DNA of 64,000 bases from Prolixibacteraceae bacterium (GTDB lineage Bacteria > Bacteroidota > Bacteroidia > Bacteroidales > Prolixibacteraceae), in assembly GCA_019856515.1 (NCBI GenBank), contig CP082230.1, forward strand, positions 4,526,001 to 4,590,000, in the 5' to 3' direction. The notes under the pieces are model-generated. The model had not been told where the DNA came from, made no database searches, and saw nothing but the letters and a program-made list of their open reading frames with translations. Shown here piece by piece: positions 46,692 through 54,358 of this stretch. The position numbers were made by a program, and so were the translations under genes. How positions within the stretch are numbered: position 1 is the first letter of the stretch; each line of letters opens with the position of its first letter.

Positions 46692-48478
46692 GACTGATGA
46701 AGGATTGCGTTAAACTTACATTTCTCGTAACAGATACCACACTTAATACATATATCCTGATGAATAAGGTGAGGCTTCTTCTTCTCGCCCGAGATAGCTC
46801 CTACAGGACAATTTCTTAGACATGCCGTACACCCAACACACATTTTAGCATCGATGGTATAATGTAAAAGATCCTTACACTGTCCTGCTTCACACTGTTT
46901 GTCTCTTACATGGCCTAAATATTCATGTTTAAAGTTCTTGAAAGTAGACAAGATAGGGTTCGGAGATGTCTGTCCCAAACCACACAACGAAGTGTCTTTA
47001 ATAGTGTGTGACAAATCAATTAACTTCTCTAGATCTTTCTCTGTAGCCTCTCCTTTGGTCATCTTATTAAGTATCTCCCAAAGACGTTTATTTCCTATAC
47101 GACAAGGGGCACACTTACCACACGATTCATCTAGGGTGAACTCTAAATAGAACTTCGATATAGCCACCATACAGTCATCCTCATCCATCACAATCATACC
47201 TCCCGATCCCATCATCGAACCTTCATCTAGCAGGGTCTCATAATCGATAGGCATATCCAACGAGCTCTCTGTTAAACAACCTCCCGAAGGACCACCAGTC
47301 TGTACCGACTTAAACTTCTTACCTCCTTTGATACCACCCCCAATATCAAAAATAACCTCTCTCAAAGTGGTCCCCATAGGAACCTCTATCAGTCCTACAT
47401 TGTTGATCTTACCTGCCAGAGCAAAAACCTTGGTCCCTTTCGATTTCTCTGTTCCAATACTATTAAACCACTCAGCTCCCTTAAGAATAATAGGGCAGAT
47501 GTTTGCAAAAGTCTCTACATTATTCACATTCGTAGGACAGTCAAAATAACCCTTCTCTGCAGGGAAGGGAGGTTTGATTACAGGTTCTCCTCTTCGTCCT
47601 TCCATCGATTGGATCAGAGCCGTTTCCTCTCCACAGACAAAAGCTCCAGCACCATATTTCAGTTCGATGTCAAACTCGAAATCGTTACCTAAGATTCCTC
47701 TTCCTAAAAGACCATATTTCCTTGCCTGTTCTATCGCTACCAACAACCTACCAATGGCGAGAGGATATTCGGCACGGATATAGATCAATCCTTTGTTTGC
47801 CCCGATACAGTAACCACAAATAGCCATCGCTTCAATCACTGAATGTGGGTCACCTTCTAGTATCGATCGATCCATAAAAGCACCAGGGTCTCCTTCATCA
47901 GCATTACAGACAACATATTTCTGTGTCGCCTCCACTTTACTGGTGATCTCCCATTTCATTCCTGTCGGGAAACCTGCGCCTCCGCGTCCTCTCAATCCTG
48001 ATTGTTTGATGATGTCAGTTACCTCCGCAGGGGTATAGATCGAAAGAACACGGCCCAATGCCTGATATCCATCTCTTGCAATATATTCATCAATATTCTC
48101 CGGATCAACAATACCACAATTACGCAAAGCAATACGCAACTGTTTCTTATAGAAGTTCATATGAATACTATCTGAGATCCTCTTTTTTGTCTTCGGATCT
48201 TCATATAGAAGTCTTTCTACCTTGCGTCCTTTGATGATATGCTCTTCAATAATATCACGAGCATCTTCTGGAGTAACCTGTGTATAGAAAGTTTGATCAG
48301 GAATGATCTTCACGATAGGCCCTTTCTCACAGAATCCAAAACATCCCGTTGTGGTCACCTGTACTGATTCAGTAAGAAATTTATCTTTTATTAGACTTAC
48401 CAACTCTTCCTGCACCTCTTTTGCTTGTGAAGCCCTACATCCAGTACCTCCACAAACCAATATGTGTGTATGAATCAT
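46688..48478 (-). CDS. hydB: NADH-binding flavoprotein subunit of the bifurcating hydrogenase
   Basis: A 596-residue NuoF-type subunit. An N-terminal ferredoxin-like [2Fe-2S] domain (VCGGTGCRASQAKEV, TTTGCFGFCEKGP) precedes the Complex I 51-kDa region with the glycine-rich FMN/NADH sites (GLRGRGGAGFPTGMKW, CNADEGDPGAFMDR), an SLBB domain and a [4Fe-4S] site (ESCGKCAPCRIGNKR). A C-terminal two-[4Fe-4S] ferredoxin domain (CVGCTACLRNCP, CIKCGICYEKC) closes it. This set matches HydB of the trimeric bifurcating hydrogenases that couple NADH and ferredoxin to H2. It overlaps hydA by 4 bp and follows the small 2Fe-2S gene after 11 bp. Confidence 0.94.
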   Translation of the reverse strand: MIHTHILVCGGTGCRASQAKEVQEELVSLIKDKFLTESVQVTTTGCFGFCEKGPIVKIIPDQTFYTQVTPEDARDIIEEHIIKGRKVERLLYEDPKTKKRISDSIHMNFYKKQLRIALRNCGIVDPENIDEYIARDGYQALGRVLSIYTPAEVTDIIKQSGLRGRGGAGFPTGMKWEITSKVEATQKYVVCNADEGDPGAFMDRSILEGDPHSVIEAMAICGYCIGANKGLIYIRAEYPLAIGRLLVAIEQARKYGLLGRGILGNDFEFDIELKYGAGAFVCGEETALIQSMEGRRGEPVIKPPFPAEKGYFDCPTNVNNVETFANICPIILKGAEWFNSIGTEKSKGTKVFALAGKINNVGLIEVPMGTTLREVIFDIGGGIKGGKKFKSVQTGGPSGGCLTESSLDMPIDYETLLDEGSMMGSGGMIVMDEDDCMVAISKFYLEFTLDESCGKCAPCRIGNKRLWEILNKMTKGEATEKDLEKLIDLSHTIKDTSLCGLGQTSPNPILSTFKNFKHEYLGHVRDKQCEAGQCKDLLHYTIDAKMCVGCTACLRNCPVGAISGEKKKPHLIHQDICIKCGICYEKCKFNAILHQS

Positions 48479-48489
48479 AAACTTGTAGA

Positions 48490-48879
48490 TTAAATAGATT
48501 GGTAATTCTGAGGAACTACTCCGTCAATAAGCTTACCTTTAATGATATACTCGTTAATAATATCCACTGCTCTTTTGCTATCTACTTCACCAAAAATAAT
48601 AGGCTCTTGGTTAGGTAGCGTTACTTCTACTGTTGGTTCAGCATAGCAAGCTCCCATACAACCTGTTGTGGTTATTAACACCTTCAGGTCTAAACGTTCT
48701 ACTTCAGAAATCAAAGCTTCGAAAGTCTCTTTGGCTCCCGAGGCAATACCACATGTTCCCATGGCCACACGTATCCTTGCAACAAGATCATTCCCTTCGG
48801 TGATAGTTCGCACTTGAATCTTATCTTTTAACTTGTTGCGAAGCTTTACGAGTTCTTCTAAGTTCTTCACTTTGGTCAT
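48490..48879 (-). CDS. small [2Fe-2S] thioredoxin-like ferredoxin (HndB-like)
   Basis: A 129-residue thioredoxin-like ferredoxin. Cys motifs VAMGTCGIASGA and TTGCMGACYAEPTVEV supply the [2Fe-2S] ligands in the same pattern as HndB of NADP-reducing hydrogenases. It probably relays electrons between the flavoprotein subunit and a partner. It lies 22 bp downstream of the HATPase gene and 11 bp before hydB, so it is part of the same transcript. Confidence 0.85.
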   Translation of the reverse strand: MTKVKNLEELVKLRNKLKDKIQVRTITEGNDLVARIRVAMGTCGIASGAKETFEALISEVERLDLKVLITTTGCMGACYAEPTVEVTLPNQEPIIFGEVDSKRAVDIINEYIIKGKLIDGVVPQNYQSI

Positions 48880-48901
48880 AGTCGTACATTTTATTTAGTG
48901 A

Positions 48902-49429
48902 TTAGAATCCATTCCAGTCGATCTCCACATACGCCTCTTCCACATAGGCATATAGATCGCTATATTTTATGGACAACCGTTCCTCATAATTCAAGAAGGA
49001 CGTGTCGACCAGTACATTCTCTTTCTCTTGGTAAGACAAACTAAAATCGATATCAGGGTGAGCCATGATACTTTGAACCATACTCTTTATGATATCTCCA
49101 TTTGGTGGACAATCAATATCCTTCTTTGGATATGTGAAGATCACCTTTGTCCCTTTTTTAGGTGTCGAATAGAGGTGAAACACACCGTGGCTTTGAAGCA
49201 CACTTTGTCGTGTTAATGATAGTCCTAAACCGATACGTTTAGAGGTCTTGGTCGTATAGAATGGATCTAAGGCTCGCGACACCTCTTCTGAACTCATCCC
49301 TTTACCATTATCCTCTATACAAAAAGACTTTTTGTCTCCATCATCTTTGTAGACCACAGAGATATGTTTTGCATCTGCTCTAATACTATTCTCTATCAGG
49401 TCGATAATATGGTCTGCGATCTCTTTCAT
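48902..49429 (-). CDS. stand-alone histidine-kinase-type ATPase domain protein
   Basis: A 175-residue protein made of a GHKL ATPase domain without the dimerisation/phosphoacceptor helices of a kinase. The N box is DLIENSIRADAKHI, the G1 box IEDNGKGMS and the G2 box GLGLSLTRQ. The last ~55 residues are acidic and lack a known domain. It overlaps the PHP gene by 4 bp. Such HATPase proteins accompany group A hydrogenases in anaerobes, where a signalling role is suspected but undemonstrated. Confidence 0.8.
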   Translation of the reverse strand: MKEIADHIIDLIENSIRADAKHISVVYKDDGDKKSFCIEDNGKGMSSEEVSRALDPFYTTKTSKRIGLGLSLTRQSVLQSHGVFHLYSTPKKGTKVIFTYPKKDIDCPPNGDIIKSMVQSIMAHPDIDFSLSYQEKENVLVDTSFLNYEERLSIKYSDLYAYVEEAYVEIDWNGF

Positions 49430-50133
49430 ATGATGTGAATTTGGTGGTTTCTAAAACATGTTTTAAGCCCATCAAAGCTTAAATGACTCATATGATATTC
49501 ACACCTATTAGGCTGCATATCTTTCAAGTAATGGGCATCACTATTTTGAATACAACACCATTTGGTAGAATCTATTTCTTCTGAACTGCGATAATATTCA
49601 ACCCCATCCAAAGGCAAATCATCTGGAATAAAACCGAGCGTCGAAATCAAACTATAACTTGGACGATCAACATGGGCAGCCACAACCACACCTCCCAATG
49701 AATGTACAAAGTCTGTCACTTGATAGACATCTTGAGATAGTGCCGTTAACAGGAGGTCTTCTTCATTAATCAAAATCATCTCATCTGTCGATACGACTAC
49801 CTGATCACCAAAATAACATGCCCGATTGGCCACCTTTAACCGATAGGTCTTTAAATATTCTTGTAAGGCCGCTCTAGCCATCTCTGTGGGAACATAAGCC
49901 AAGAGGTGTACCTCTTCACTACTGCATATCTCTGCACCAATAAATACCGTAATTCCCATCTGGTTACCTAGTGTCGCGATGATGGGGGCTTGCCTAGTGT
50001 CGTTATGATCGGTGATTCCAATAAAATCCCATGACAATGCTTTGGCTCTTTCTAGTATTTGCACAGGAGTCATCTCCAAGTCACCACAAGGAGAAAGCGT
50101 TGTATGGATATGTAGGTCTCCACGATAAATCAT
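49426..50133 (-). CDS. PHP-domain metal-dependent phosphoesterase
   Basis: A 235-residue PHP protein. The metal-binding motifs are GDLHIHTTLSPCGDL near the start, GITDHND (~39-45), GAEICSSEEVHLLAY, VVAAHVDRPSY and QNSDAHYL. The domain alone hydrolyses phosphoesters such as nucleotides or histidinol phosphate. Here it is sandwiched between signalling-type genes of a hydrogenase operon. It lies 2 bp after the DRTGG gene and overlaps the HATPase gene, so it is translated with both. The substrate is unknown. Confidence 0.85.
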   Translation of the reverse strand: MIYRGDLHIHTTLSPCGDLEMTPVQILERAKALSWDFIGITDHNDTRQAPIIATLGNQMGITVFIGAEICSSEEVHLLAYVPTEMARAALQEYLKTYRLKVANRACYFGDQVVVSTDEMILINEEDLLLTALSQDVYQVTDFVHSLGGVVVAAHVDRPSYSLISTLGFIPDDLPLDGVEYYRSSEEIDSTKWCCIQNSDAHYLKDMQPNRCEYHMSHLSFDGLKTCFRNHQIHII

Positions 50134-50135
50134 CT

Positions 50136-50477
50136 CTACGAATTGAGTTGTTCATATATCTGTCCAACGAGCTCGTATGTACTTAAAGAACTCGAATAGA
50201 TCGGCATCTCTCGTTTATTGGCTTCTAACAATAGATTCTCAGGAATCACTACATCATAAGGAATGACGATGGCCGCAAACTCCTTTAGTAATGCCACTGC
50301 CAAAACATTGCGGTGTGCTTGAATTGTAACAAACAACATTCCACAATCTCCTTTGGCCATTGCATGACTCATCAGATCAGTAACCATCAACGAATTCACA
50401 TCAGGATCTTCATGAAAACGTTCGTGGTCGTTCTTCAGAATCAGATTATTTCTTTCTACGATTTGGGATAACTTCAT
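50136..50477 (-). CDS. DRTGG-domain protein 1
   Basis: A 113-residue protein that is nearly all DRTGG-like domain: VNSLMVTDLMSHAMAKGDCGMLFVTI, NVLAVALLKEFAAIVIP and ANKREMPIYSSSLSTYELVGQIYE. DRTGG domains occur beside CBS domains and in phosphotransacetylases and are thought to bind a ligand. It overlaps the upstream Fe-S gene by 32 bp, which is long for an overlap; a later start would shorten a conserved-looking N-terminus. It is related in type to the protein at 52394. Confidence 0.75.
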   Translation of the reverse strand: MKLSQIVERNNLILKNDHERFHEDPDVNSLMVTDLMSHAMAKGDCGMLFVTIQAHRNVLAVALLKEFAAIVIPYDVVIPENLLLEANKREMPIYSSSLSTYELVGQIYEQLNS

Positions 50478-51771
50478 TCTTTGCTCCTTTCTTAGTACAA
50501 TCCATTTGTAAAACTTTATCTCCCCATATCTTCTCTAACTGAAGCATAGTGGTGTCAATACCAACATGGCGGTTCTTCATCCATTTTAAATCCAAAAGCA
50601 CACAATGAGCCAATCTTGCTGATCCTCTCGAAATATCTTTTGCAAGTGCCAAACAGTTCGGTGCACCACATACTCCACAATCAATGCCTGGAAGAAGACA
50701 CATTAGCTTTCGAACCCTTTCCGATCGAATTAATGCCTCTTGGAATCCCTCTTGTGGGGGCACTATTGGGGTTGAGGTAAACTCCCAAAACTCCGATAGT
50801 GATGTGATTACCCTTTGAACCTTATGGTCATGTCTCTCTTTCAGTCTAGGGGAGTGGTTGGCCTCTCTTCGACGAATAATAGATGGATATTCTGACATAT
50901 AAGAGCCATTAAAACAGCCATACTTACAGCCCTCTAAATGATAGTCGCGTCTATAATCGTCTGGCTTCAAATCATTCTTATGAACCCACTCTAACACCTC
51001 TTTAATCCCCGAAATAGATACCGAAGCCTTCTCTCTACATGAAGGAGTCATCGAAGAGGATGTATCGGGATTATCTATACCCACCTCTCGTTTCCACACC
51101 TTTTTCTGTATCTCATTAACAAGAGATACCGTAGAGACAGTCTCATCAGCAAGAAAGATATCGAGATTATGACTCCCATGATGGTAGTTCTCCGACATAC
51201 AGTGTGTCGTCATGGTGATCGATGTACGACTTCTCAAATGGTCTTCATAAAGAAGATGGATGGCACCAATAACGAGCTCCGAAACCGTTGGTACAAAACG
51301 GATATCATGTTCAGTCTCCATCTCTCCATTTTGAACCATCGTTTTGATCACATTACAGTGTGTCGAAATATCTTTCTGATCGTCATCGATATCGTTTAGC
51401 CTACTCCATAACGTTTGAAGTCTTTGATAATCACGGCAATCAATAATATGGTGATAGTCTAACTTGCGAAGAGCTTGTCTAACCTCTTCATGCTTGTCAT
51501 TAGGAAAATGGCCAAAGAAACCTTCTTGAATCACCAAGAGACGTACTTTACCTCTGTTCTCATCATTGGATTTCGGAGATACTAAGGAGATGGCATGGTA
51601 TGCACAGTCATCCAAGCATCGACCACAAAGAATACACTTTTGATGATCAATGTTGGCCACACCTCTTCTGATACGTATGGCCTCGACAGGGCAATGACGC
51701 ATACAGTGAGTACACCCATGGCATTTGGGAATAGAAACGGTGACATATTTCAGAAGCGTCTCTCTTTTCAA
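50446..51771 (-). CDS. Fe-S protein with a degenerate hydrogenase-like domain
   Basis: A 441-residue protein. Two [4Fe-4S] motifs open it (C17-C27, C46-C56). A middle region aligns in order with the hydrogenase large-subunit C-terminal domain, but the H-cluster motifs are eroded: ISTHCNV (C139), TMTTHCMSE (C191) and LEGCKYGCFNG (C282, C286). The four cysteines survive without the TSCCPAW, MPCxxKxxE and GGGQP contexts. A C-terminal Fe-S domain, LPGIDCGVCGAPNC (C365, C368, C373, C390), resembles that of RnfB. It is more likely a sensor of redox state or H2 than an enzyme. A 163-bp repeat separates it from the upstream HATPase gene. Confidence 0.8.
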   Translation of the reverse strand: MKRETLLKYVTVSIPKCHGCTHCMRHCPVEAIRIRRGVANIDHQKCILCGRCLDDCAYHAISLVSPKSNDENRGKVRLLVIQEGFFGHFPNDKHEEVRQALRKLDYHHIIDCRDYQRLQTLWSRLNDIDDDQKDISTHCNVIKTMVQNGEMETEHDIRFVPTVSELVIGAIHLLYEDHLRSRTSITMTTHCMSENYHHGSHNLDIFLADETVSTVSLVNEIQKKVWKREVGIDNPDTSSSMTPSCREKASVSISGIKEVLEWVHKNDLKPDDYRRDYHLEGCKYGCFNGSYMSEYPSIIRRREANHSPRLKERHDHKVQRVITSLSEFWEFTSTPIVPPQEGFQEALIRSERVRKLMCLLPGIDCGVCGAPNCLALAKDISRGSARLAHCVLLDLKWMKNRHVGIDTTMLQLEKIWGDKVLQMDCTKKGAKNEVIPNRRKK

Positions 51772-51799
51772 TGGATTATATCTAGTTATAGTAGTAATG

Positions 51800-51962
51800 A
51801 TACCAATTGAATAATGAAATGAGCTATAAGGCCTACGAGTATATTTTGTCTAGACAAGGCAAAAAAATGGAAGCAATACTTTCTCTAAAGTGATACCTCT
51901 TAACGAAATATAAACAGTCATAGAACGTAAGGATAAAGCCCATATCATGATTTAATTGGTAT
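51800..51962 (-). repeat. 163-bp TIR element, copy 2
   Basis: The ends are perfect inverted repeats (ATACCAATT / AATTGGTAT), and the imperfect TIR extends to about 25 bp with 21 matches. On the minus strand it aligns over its full length with the copies at 10143 and 59592. TTGTCTAGACAA forms a 12-bp palindrome inside. It begins at the stop codon of the HATPase gene at 51962 and fills almost the whole 190-bp gap in the otherwise tightly packed hydrogenase cluster. Confidence 0.8.
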
Positions 51963-52384
51963 TACGCTATCGGAACCATATGAGATAGTATAACTATAGT
52001 TCCTTCGTTCTGCTTCGTATGGATCTCCATACTATCGCTGTTTCGCTTCATATTGGGAAGTCCCATCCCTGCTCCAAACCCCATCTCTCTCACTTTGTCT
52101 GATGCTGTGGAGAAACCCTCTTGCATCGCATCCTGAATGGAAGCAATACCTGGACCTCGATCTGTAAATGTTGTTGTGATCTTCTCTTGGGTAATCTCTA
52201 GATCGACAACTCCATCATAAGCATGTGCAATGATATTGACCTCCGCTTCATAGTTCGCAATAGATAACTTACGAATAAAAGCTGGGGGTAGGTGCAAACG
52301 CTTCATGATCTTCTTTATCTCGATCGAAACAAATCCTGCATGAGAAAAGTCTCCACCTGCTACCTCAAATTGATATTTCATCAC
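51962..52384 (-). CDS. anti-sigma-factor-like ATPase
   Basis: A 140-residue GHKL ATPase of the RsbW/SpoIIAB type. N box SIANYEAEVNIIAHAY, G1 box FTDRGPGIASI and G2 box GFGAGMGLPNM are present; no kinase dimerisation domain is seen. In other systems such proteins bind and phosphorylate partner-switching regulators. No anti-anti-sigma (STAS) gene is adjacent. The stop codon TAA meets the first base of the 163-bp repeat. It lies 9 bp after the DRTGG gene. ATG codons at 52384 and 52381 are equivalent starts. Confidence 0.85.
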   Translation of the reverse strand: MMKYQFEVAGGDFSHAGFVSIEIKKIMKRLHLPPAFIRKLSIANYEAEVNIIAHAYDGVVDLEITQEKITTTFTDRGPGIASIQDAMQEGFSTASDKVREMGFGAGMGLPNMKRNSDSMEIHTKQNEGTIVILSHMVPIA

Positions 52385-52393
52385 TACTACATT

Positions 52394-52819
52394 TTAATAG
52401 ATTGCTTTCACTCCTCTGCCATATAATATGCCACAAACGCGAAACATGGTATGAGGGGAGCGGATAATCGAAATATCTAACTCCTGTGCAATCTGAATTA
52501 ACTCTTTTGGAATCGTCTTATTCCGAACGAAAATGATACAATGTATCTCTGCAATATGTGCTGTCCTGATCGTCTGCTTCGTTATAAGTCCAGTGATCAG
52601 TACCGTTTCAGTAGCATCAATAGTCAATAGATCGCTCATTAGATCACTGCAAAAACCGTAACAAAATCGGTTTGTGATCTGACTGTGATAGAGAATCTCA
52701 CCAACCTCCACTGCAAGAGAATCCACATCAAATGATCGAATTGATGATGTCATGTCGAAACTCATATTTTGTGTCTCATGTTCCTGCATATCGTAGCCAT
52801 TTAAACATTCAGAAAACAA
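52394..52819 (-). CDS. DRTGG-like domain protein 2, first gene of the hydrogenase cluster
   Basis: A 141-residue protein. After ~30 variable residues, FDVDSLAVEVGEILYHSQITNRFCYGFCSDLMSDLLT, TVLITGLITKQTIRTAHIAEIHCIIFVRNK and LAQELDISIIRSPHTMFRVCGILYG form a DRTGG-like fold. Cys residues are frequent (C5, C53, C57, C93, C128), but no cluster motif is clear. It pairs with the anti-sigma-like ATPase 9 bp downstream, and both look regulatory. A start at the internal ATG (52789) would remove the variable N-terminus. Confidence 0.65.
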   Translation of the reverse strand: MFSECLNGYDMQEHETQNMSFDMTSSIRSFDVDSLAVEVGEILYHSQITNRFCYGFCSDLMSDLLTIDATETVLITGLITKQTIRTAHIAEIHCIIFVRNKTIPKELIQIAQELDISIIRSPHTMFRVCGILYGRGVKAIY

Positions 52820-53217
52820 CTAATTCTAAATAGTAGCTGCAAAACATATGATTTATTAAAATGTTGTGCTATGCTCTAATGTATTAAATATAAGGTTTTA
52901 ATATTGCTTTTGTTCTGATATTAATCACACTTTGGACGACTCTTATTTAATTTTTATTTAGAATAAATATGAGGAGGTAAACATCTTGACATTGTTTAAT
53001 AAGATGTCAAATGTGGAAGGTGATGACGAAAAGAAATTAATATAGGTATTGGTCTTTTTAATGTATACGCCGTTGGTTTATTAATCCCGTAATTGAGGAT
53101 AGTGCGATTTTTCCCTGCGCTAAACCTATTTAACGATAGTGTGAGAGGTGTAGAGGTATGATCGATATATGGATTAAATTAGACTATAACGAAGCTCTTA
53201 TTGTAATAATATGATCT
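52820..53217. other. intergenic region upstream of the hydrogenase cluster
   Basis: Nearly 400 bp with no convincing gene. It holds an FNR-type palindrome at 52915-52928, a TATGTTTTG sequence on the minus strand (52841-52849) that may be a -7 element of the hydrogenase cluster, and an 11-bp imperfect hairpin at 52981-53014 built on TTGACAT/ATGTCAA. Confidence 0.5.
52915..52928 (-). promoter_or_regulatory. possible FNR/CRP-type operator of the hydrogenase cluster
   Basis: CTGATATTAATCAC matches the FNR consensus TTGATnnnnATCAA at 8 of 10 specified positions, with perfect TGAT/ATCA half-sites. It lies 96 bp before the first start codon and about 85 bp before a possible transcription start. Anaerobic control of a hydrogenase fits, but short palindromes arise by chance in AT-rich DNA. 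Confidence 0.35.
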
Positions 53218-54231
53218 CTAAAAGTATCCAATGAAGTCATATTTCATTGTGTCCGGAGGAATCATTATTGACCCTCTATCGTTTTTGTAATAGACTCTGG
53301 TTCCATCTTCGAATATAAATTTAAGTGTATTAACGTATTCTCCCCAATCTTTATTTTCCTTGAAGAAATCCTCAATACTGATCAACACCCAATCGGTGTC
53401 AAGATTAGAATCATACCATCGTGAAATAATCTCATCATTTTTCCTTCCAATATCCATCTTTAAGTAATGCATCTTTTCTTTTTCGTGCTCTCTTGATGGT
53501 TCTGGTGTTGGGACATAACTTTCGTATAAAGGAGGAGGGAATCCGTCTATTCTTCTACGATCGAAGTCTTCTTGTCGATAGGGATCGAAAGCTGATCCTG
53601 GAGGTAGAGGCCTATTCTTATCCATATACCATACGATCGATGAGATGTCTTTAAAACAATCAAAAGAGAAATTTATATTGGCCATTATTAATGGATGTAA
53701 AGGCCTAATAATAAGTAGCGCAAACTTTTCGTCCCTGATGAACGTAACTTCACTAAATGGCATGGTATGATTCTTCATCCATAACCACCCTGGAAAAGTA
53801 ATTGTACCATCTATACGATTAAGAATAAACTCTTTCTTTCTCAAGTAGTAACCAAGAGAACCCAAGCAAATTACGAAAATGTAGAAGTAGTAAATATAAA
53901 CACCTACTCCCATCAACTCCTTCCTCGTGAGAATCGGGGCTAAAATAAGGGATACAAATATGAATACGAATAAAGCTGCATTAAATGGTGACTTAAAATA
54001 AAGTAACGACTGATCTTTTGAGATATGCCTGCAAAGGTATTTATCATCGGCATAAAGAACTGATTTTGATTTTGGACTTACATGACCAATACTCAGAAAT
54101 TTAGGGTCAGTATAGATCTCCCTAGATAAGCTCGAAGACTCATATTCTTTTCTATATTTATGATGTGTAATGGGTCTATTCCAATGATCTTTTAACTCCA
54201 TTATAGGTAGAGTCCTTACTTTTCTTGCCAT
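53218..54231 (-). CDS. membrane protein of unknown function
   Basis: I do not recognise this 337-residue protein. A soluble N-terminus (~85 residues, rich in charged and Ser residues) precedes two adjacent transmembrane helices (FNAALFVFIFVSLILAPIL and YIYYFYIFVICLGSLGYYL, ~87-130). A beta-rich segment follows (FILNRIDGTITFPGWLWMKNHTMPFSEV), reminiscent of the pleckstrin-like parts of small bacterial membrane proteins. The C-terminal ~150 residues are soluble, with a Pro-rich, charged stretch (LPPGSAFDPYRQEDFDRRR) and FEDGTRVYYKNDRGSIMIPP. Codon use is AT-rich like its neighbours. It stands alone between the hydrogenase cluster and the IS30 element. Confidence 0.7.
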   Translation of the reverse strand: MARKVRTLPIMELKDHWNRPITHHKYRKEYESSSLSREIYTDPKFLSIGHVSPKSKSVLYADDKYLCRHISKDQSLLYFKSPFNAALFVFIFVSLILAPILTRKELMGVGVYIYYFYIFVICLGSLGYYLRKKEFILNRIDGTITFPGWLWMKNHTMPFSEVTFIRDEKFALLIIRPLHPLIMANINFSFDCFKDISSIVWYMDKNRPLPPGSAFDPYRQEDFDRRRIDGFPPPLYESYVPTPEPSREHEKEKMHYLKMDIGRKNDEIISRWYDSNLDTDWVLISIEDFFKENKDWGEYVNTLKFIFEDGTRVYYKNDRGSIMIPPDTMKYDFIGYF

Positions 54232-54358
54232 GATCTTTACTTTATCTTTTCATGAAATGATATTCCCAGCATCATCTCGAATTATTAGATTAGATATTTT
54301 TATGTTAAAATAATGCAATAATTTTATATATAAACAACAATTGTGAGAAAACGTGAAT

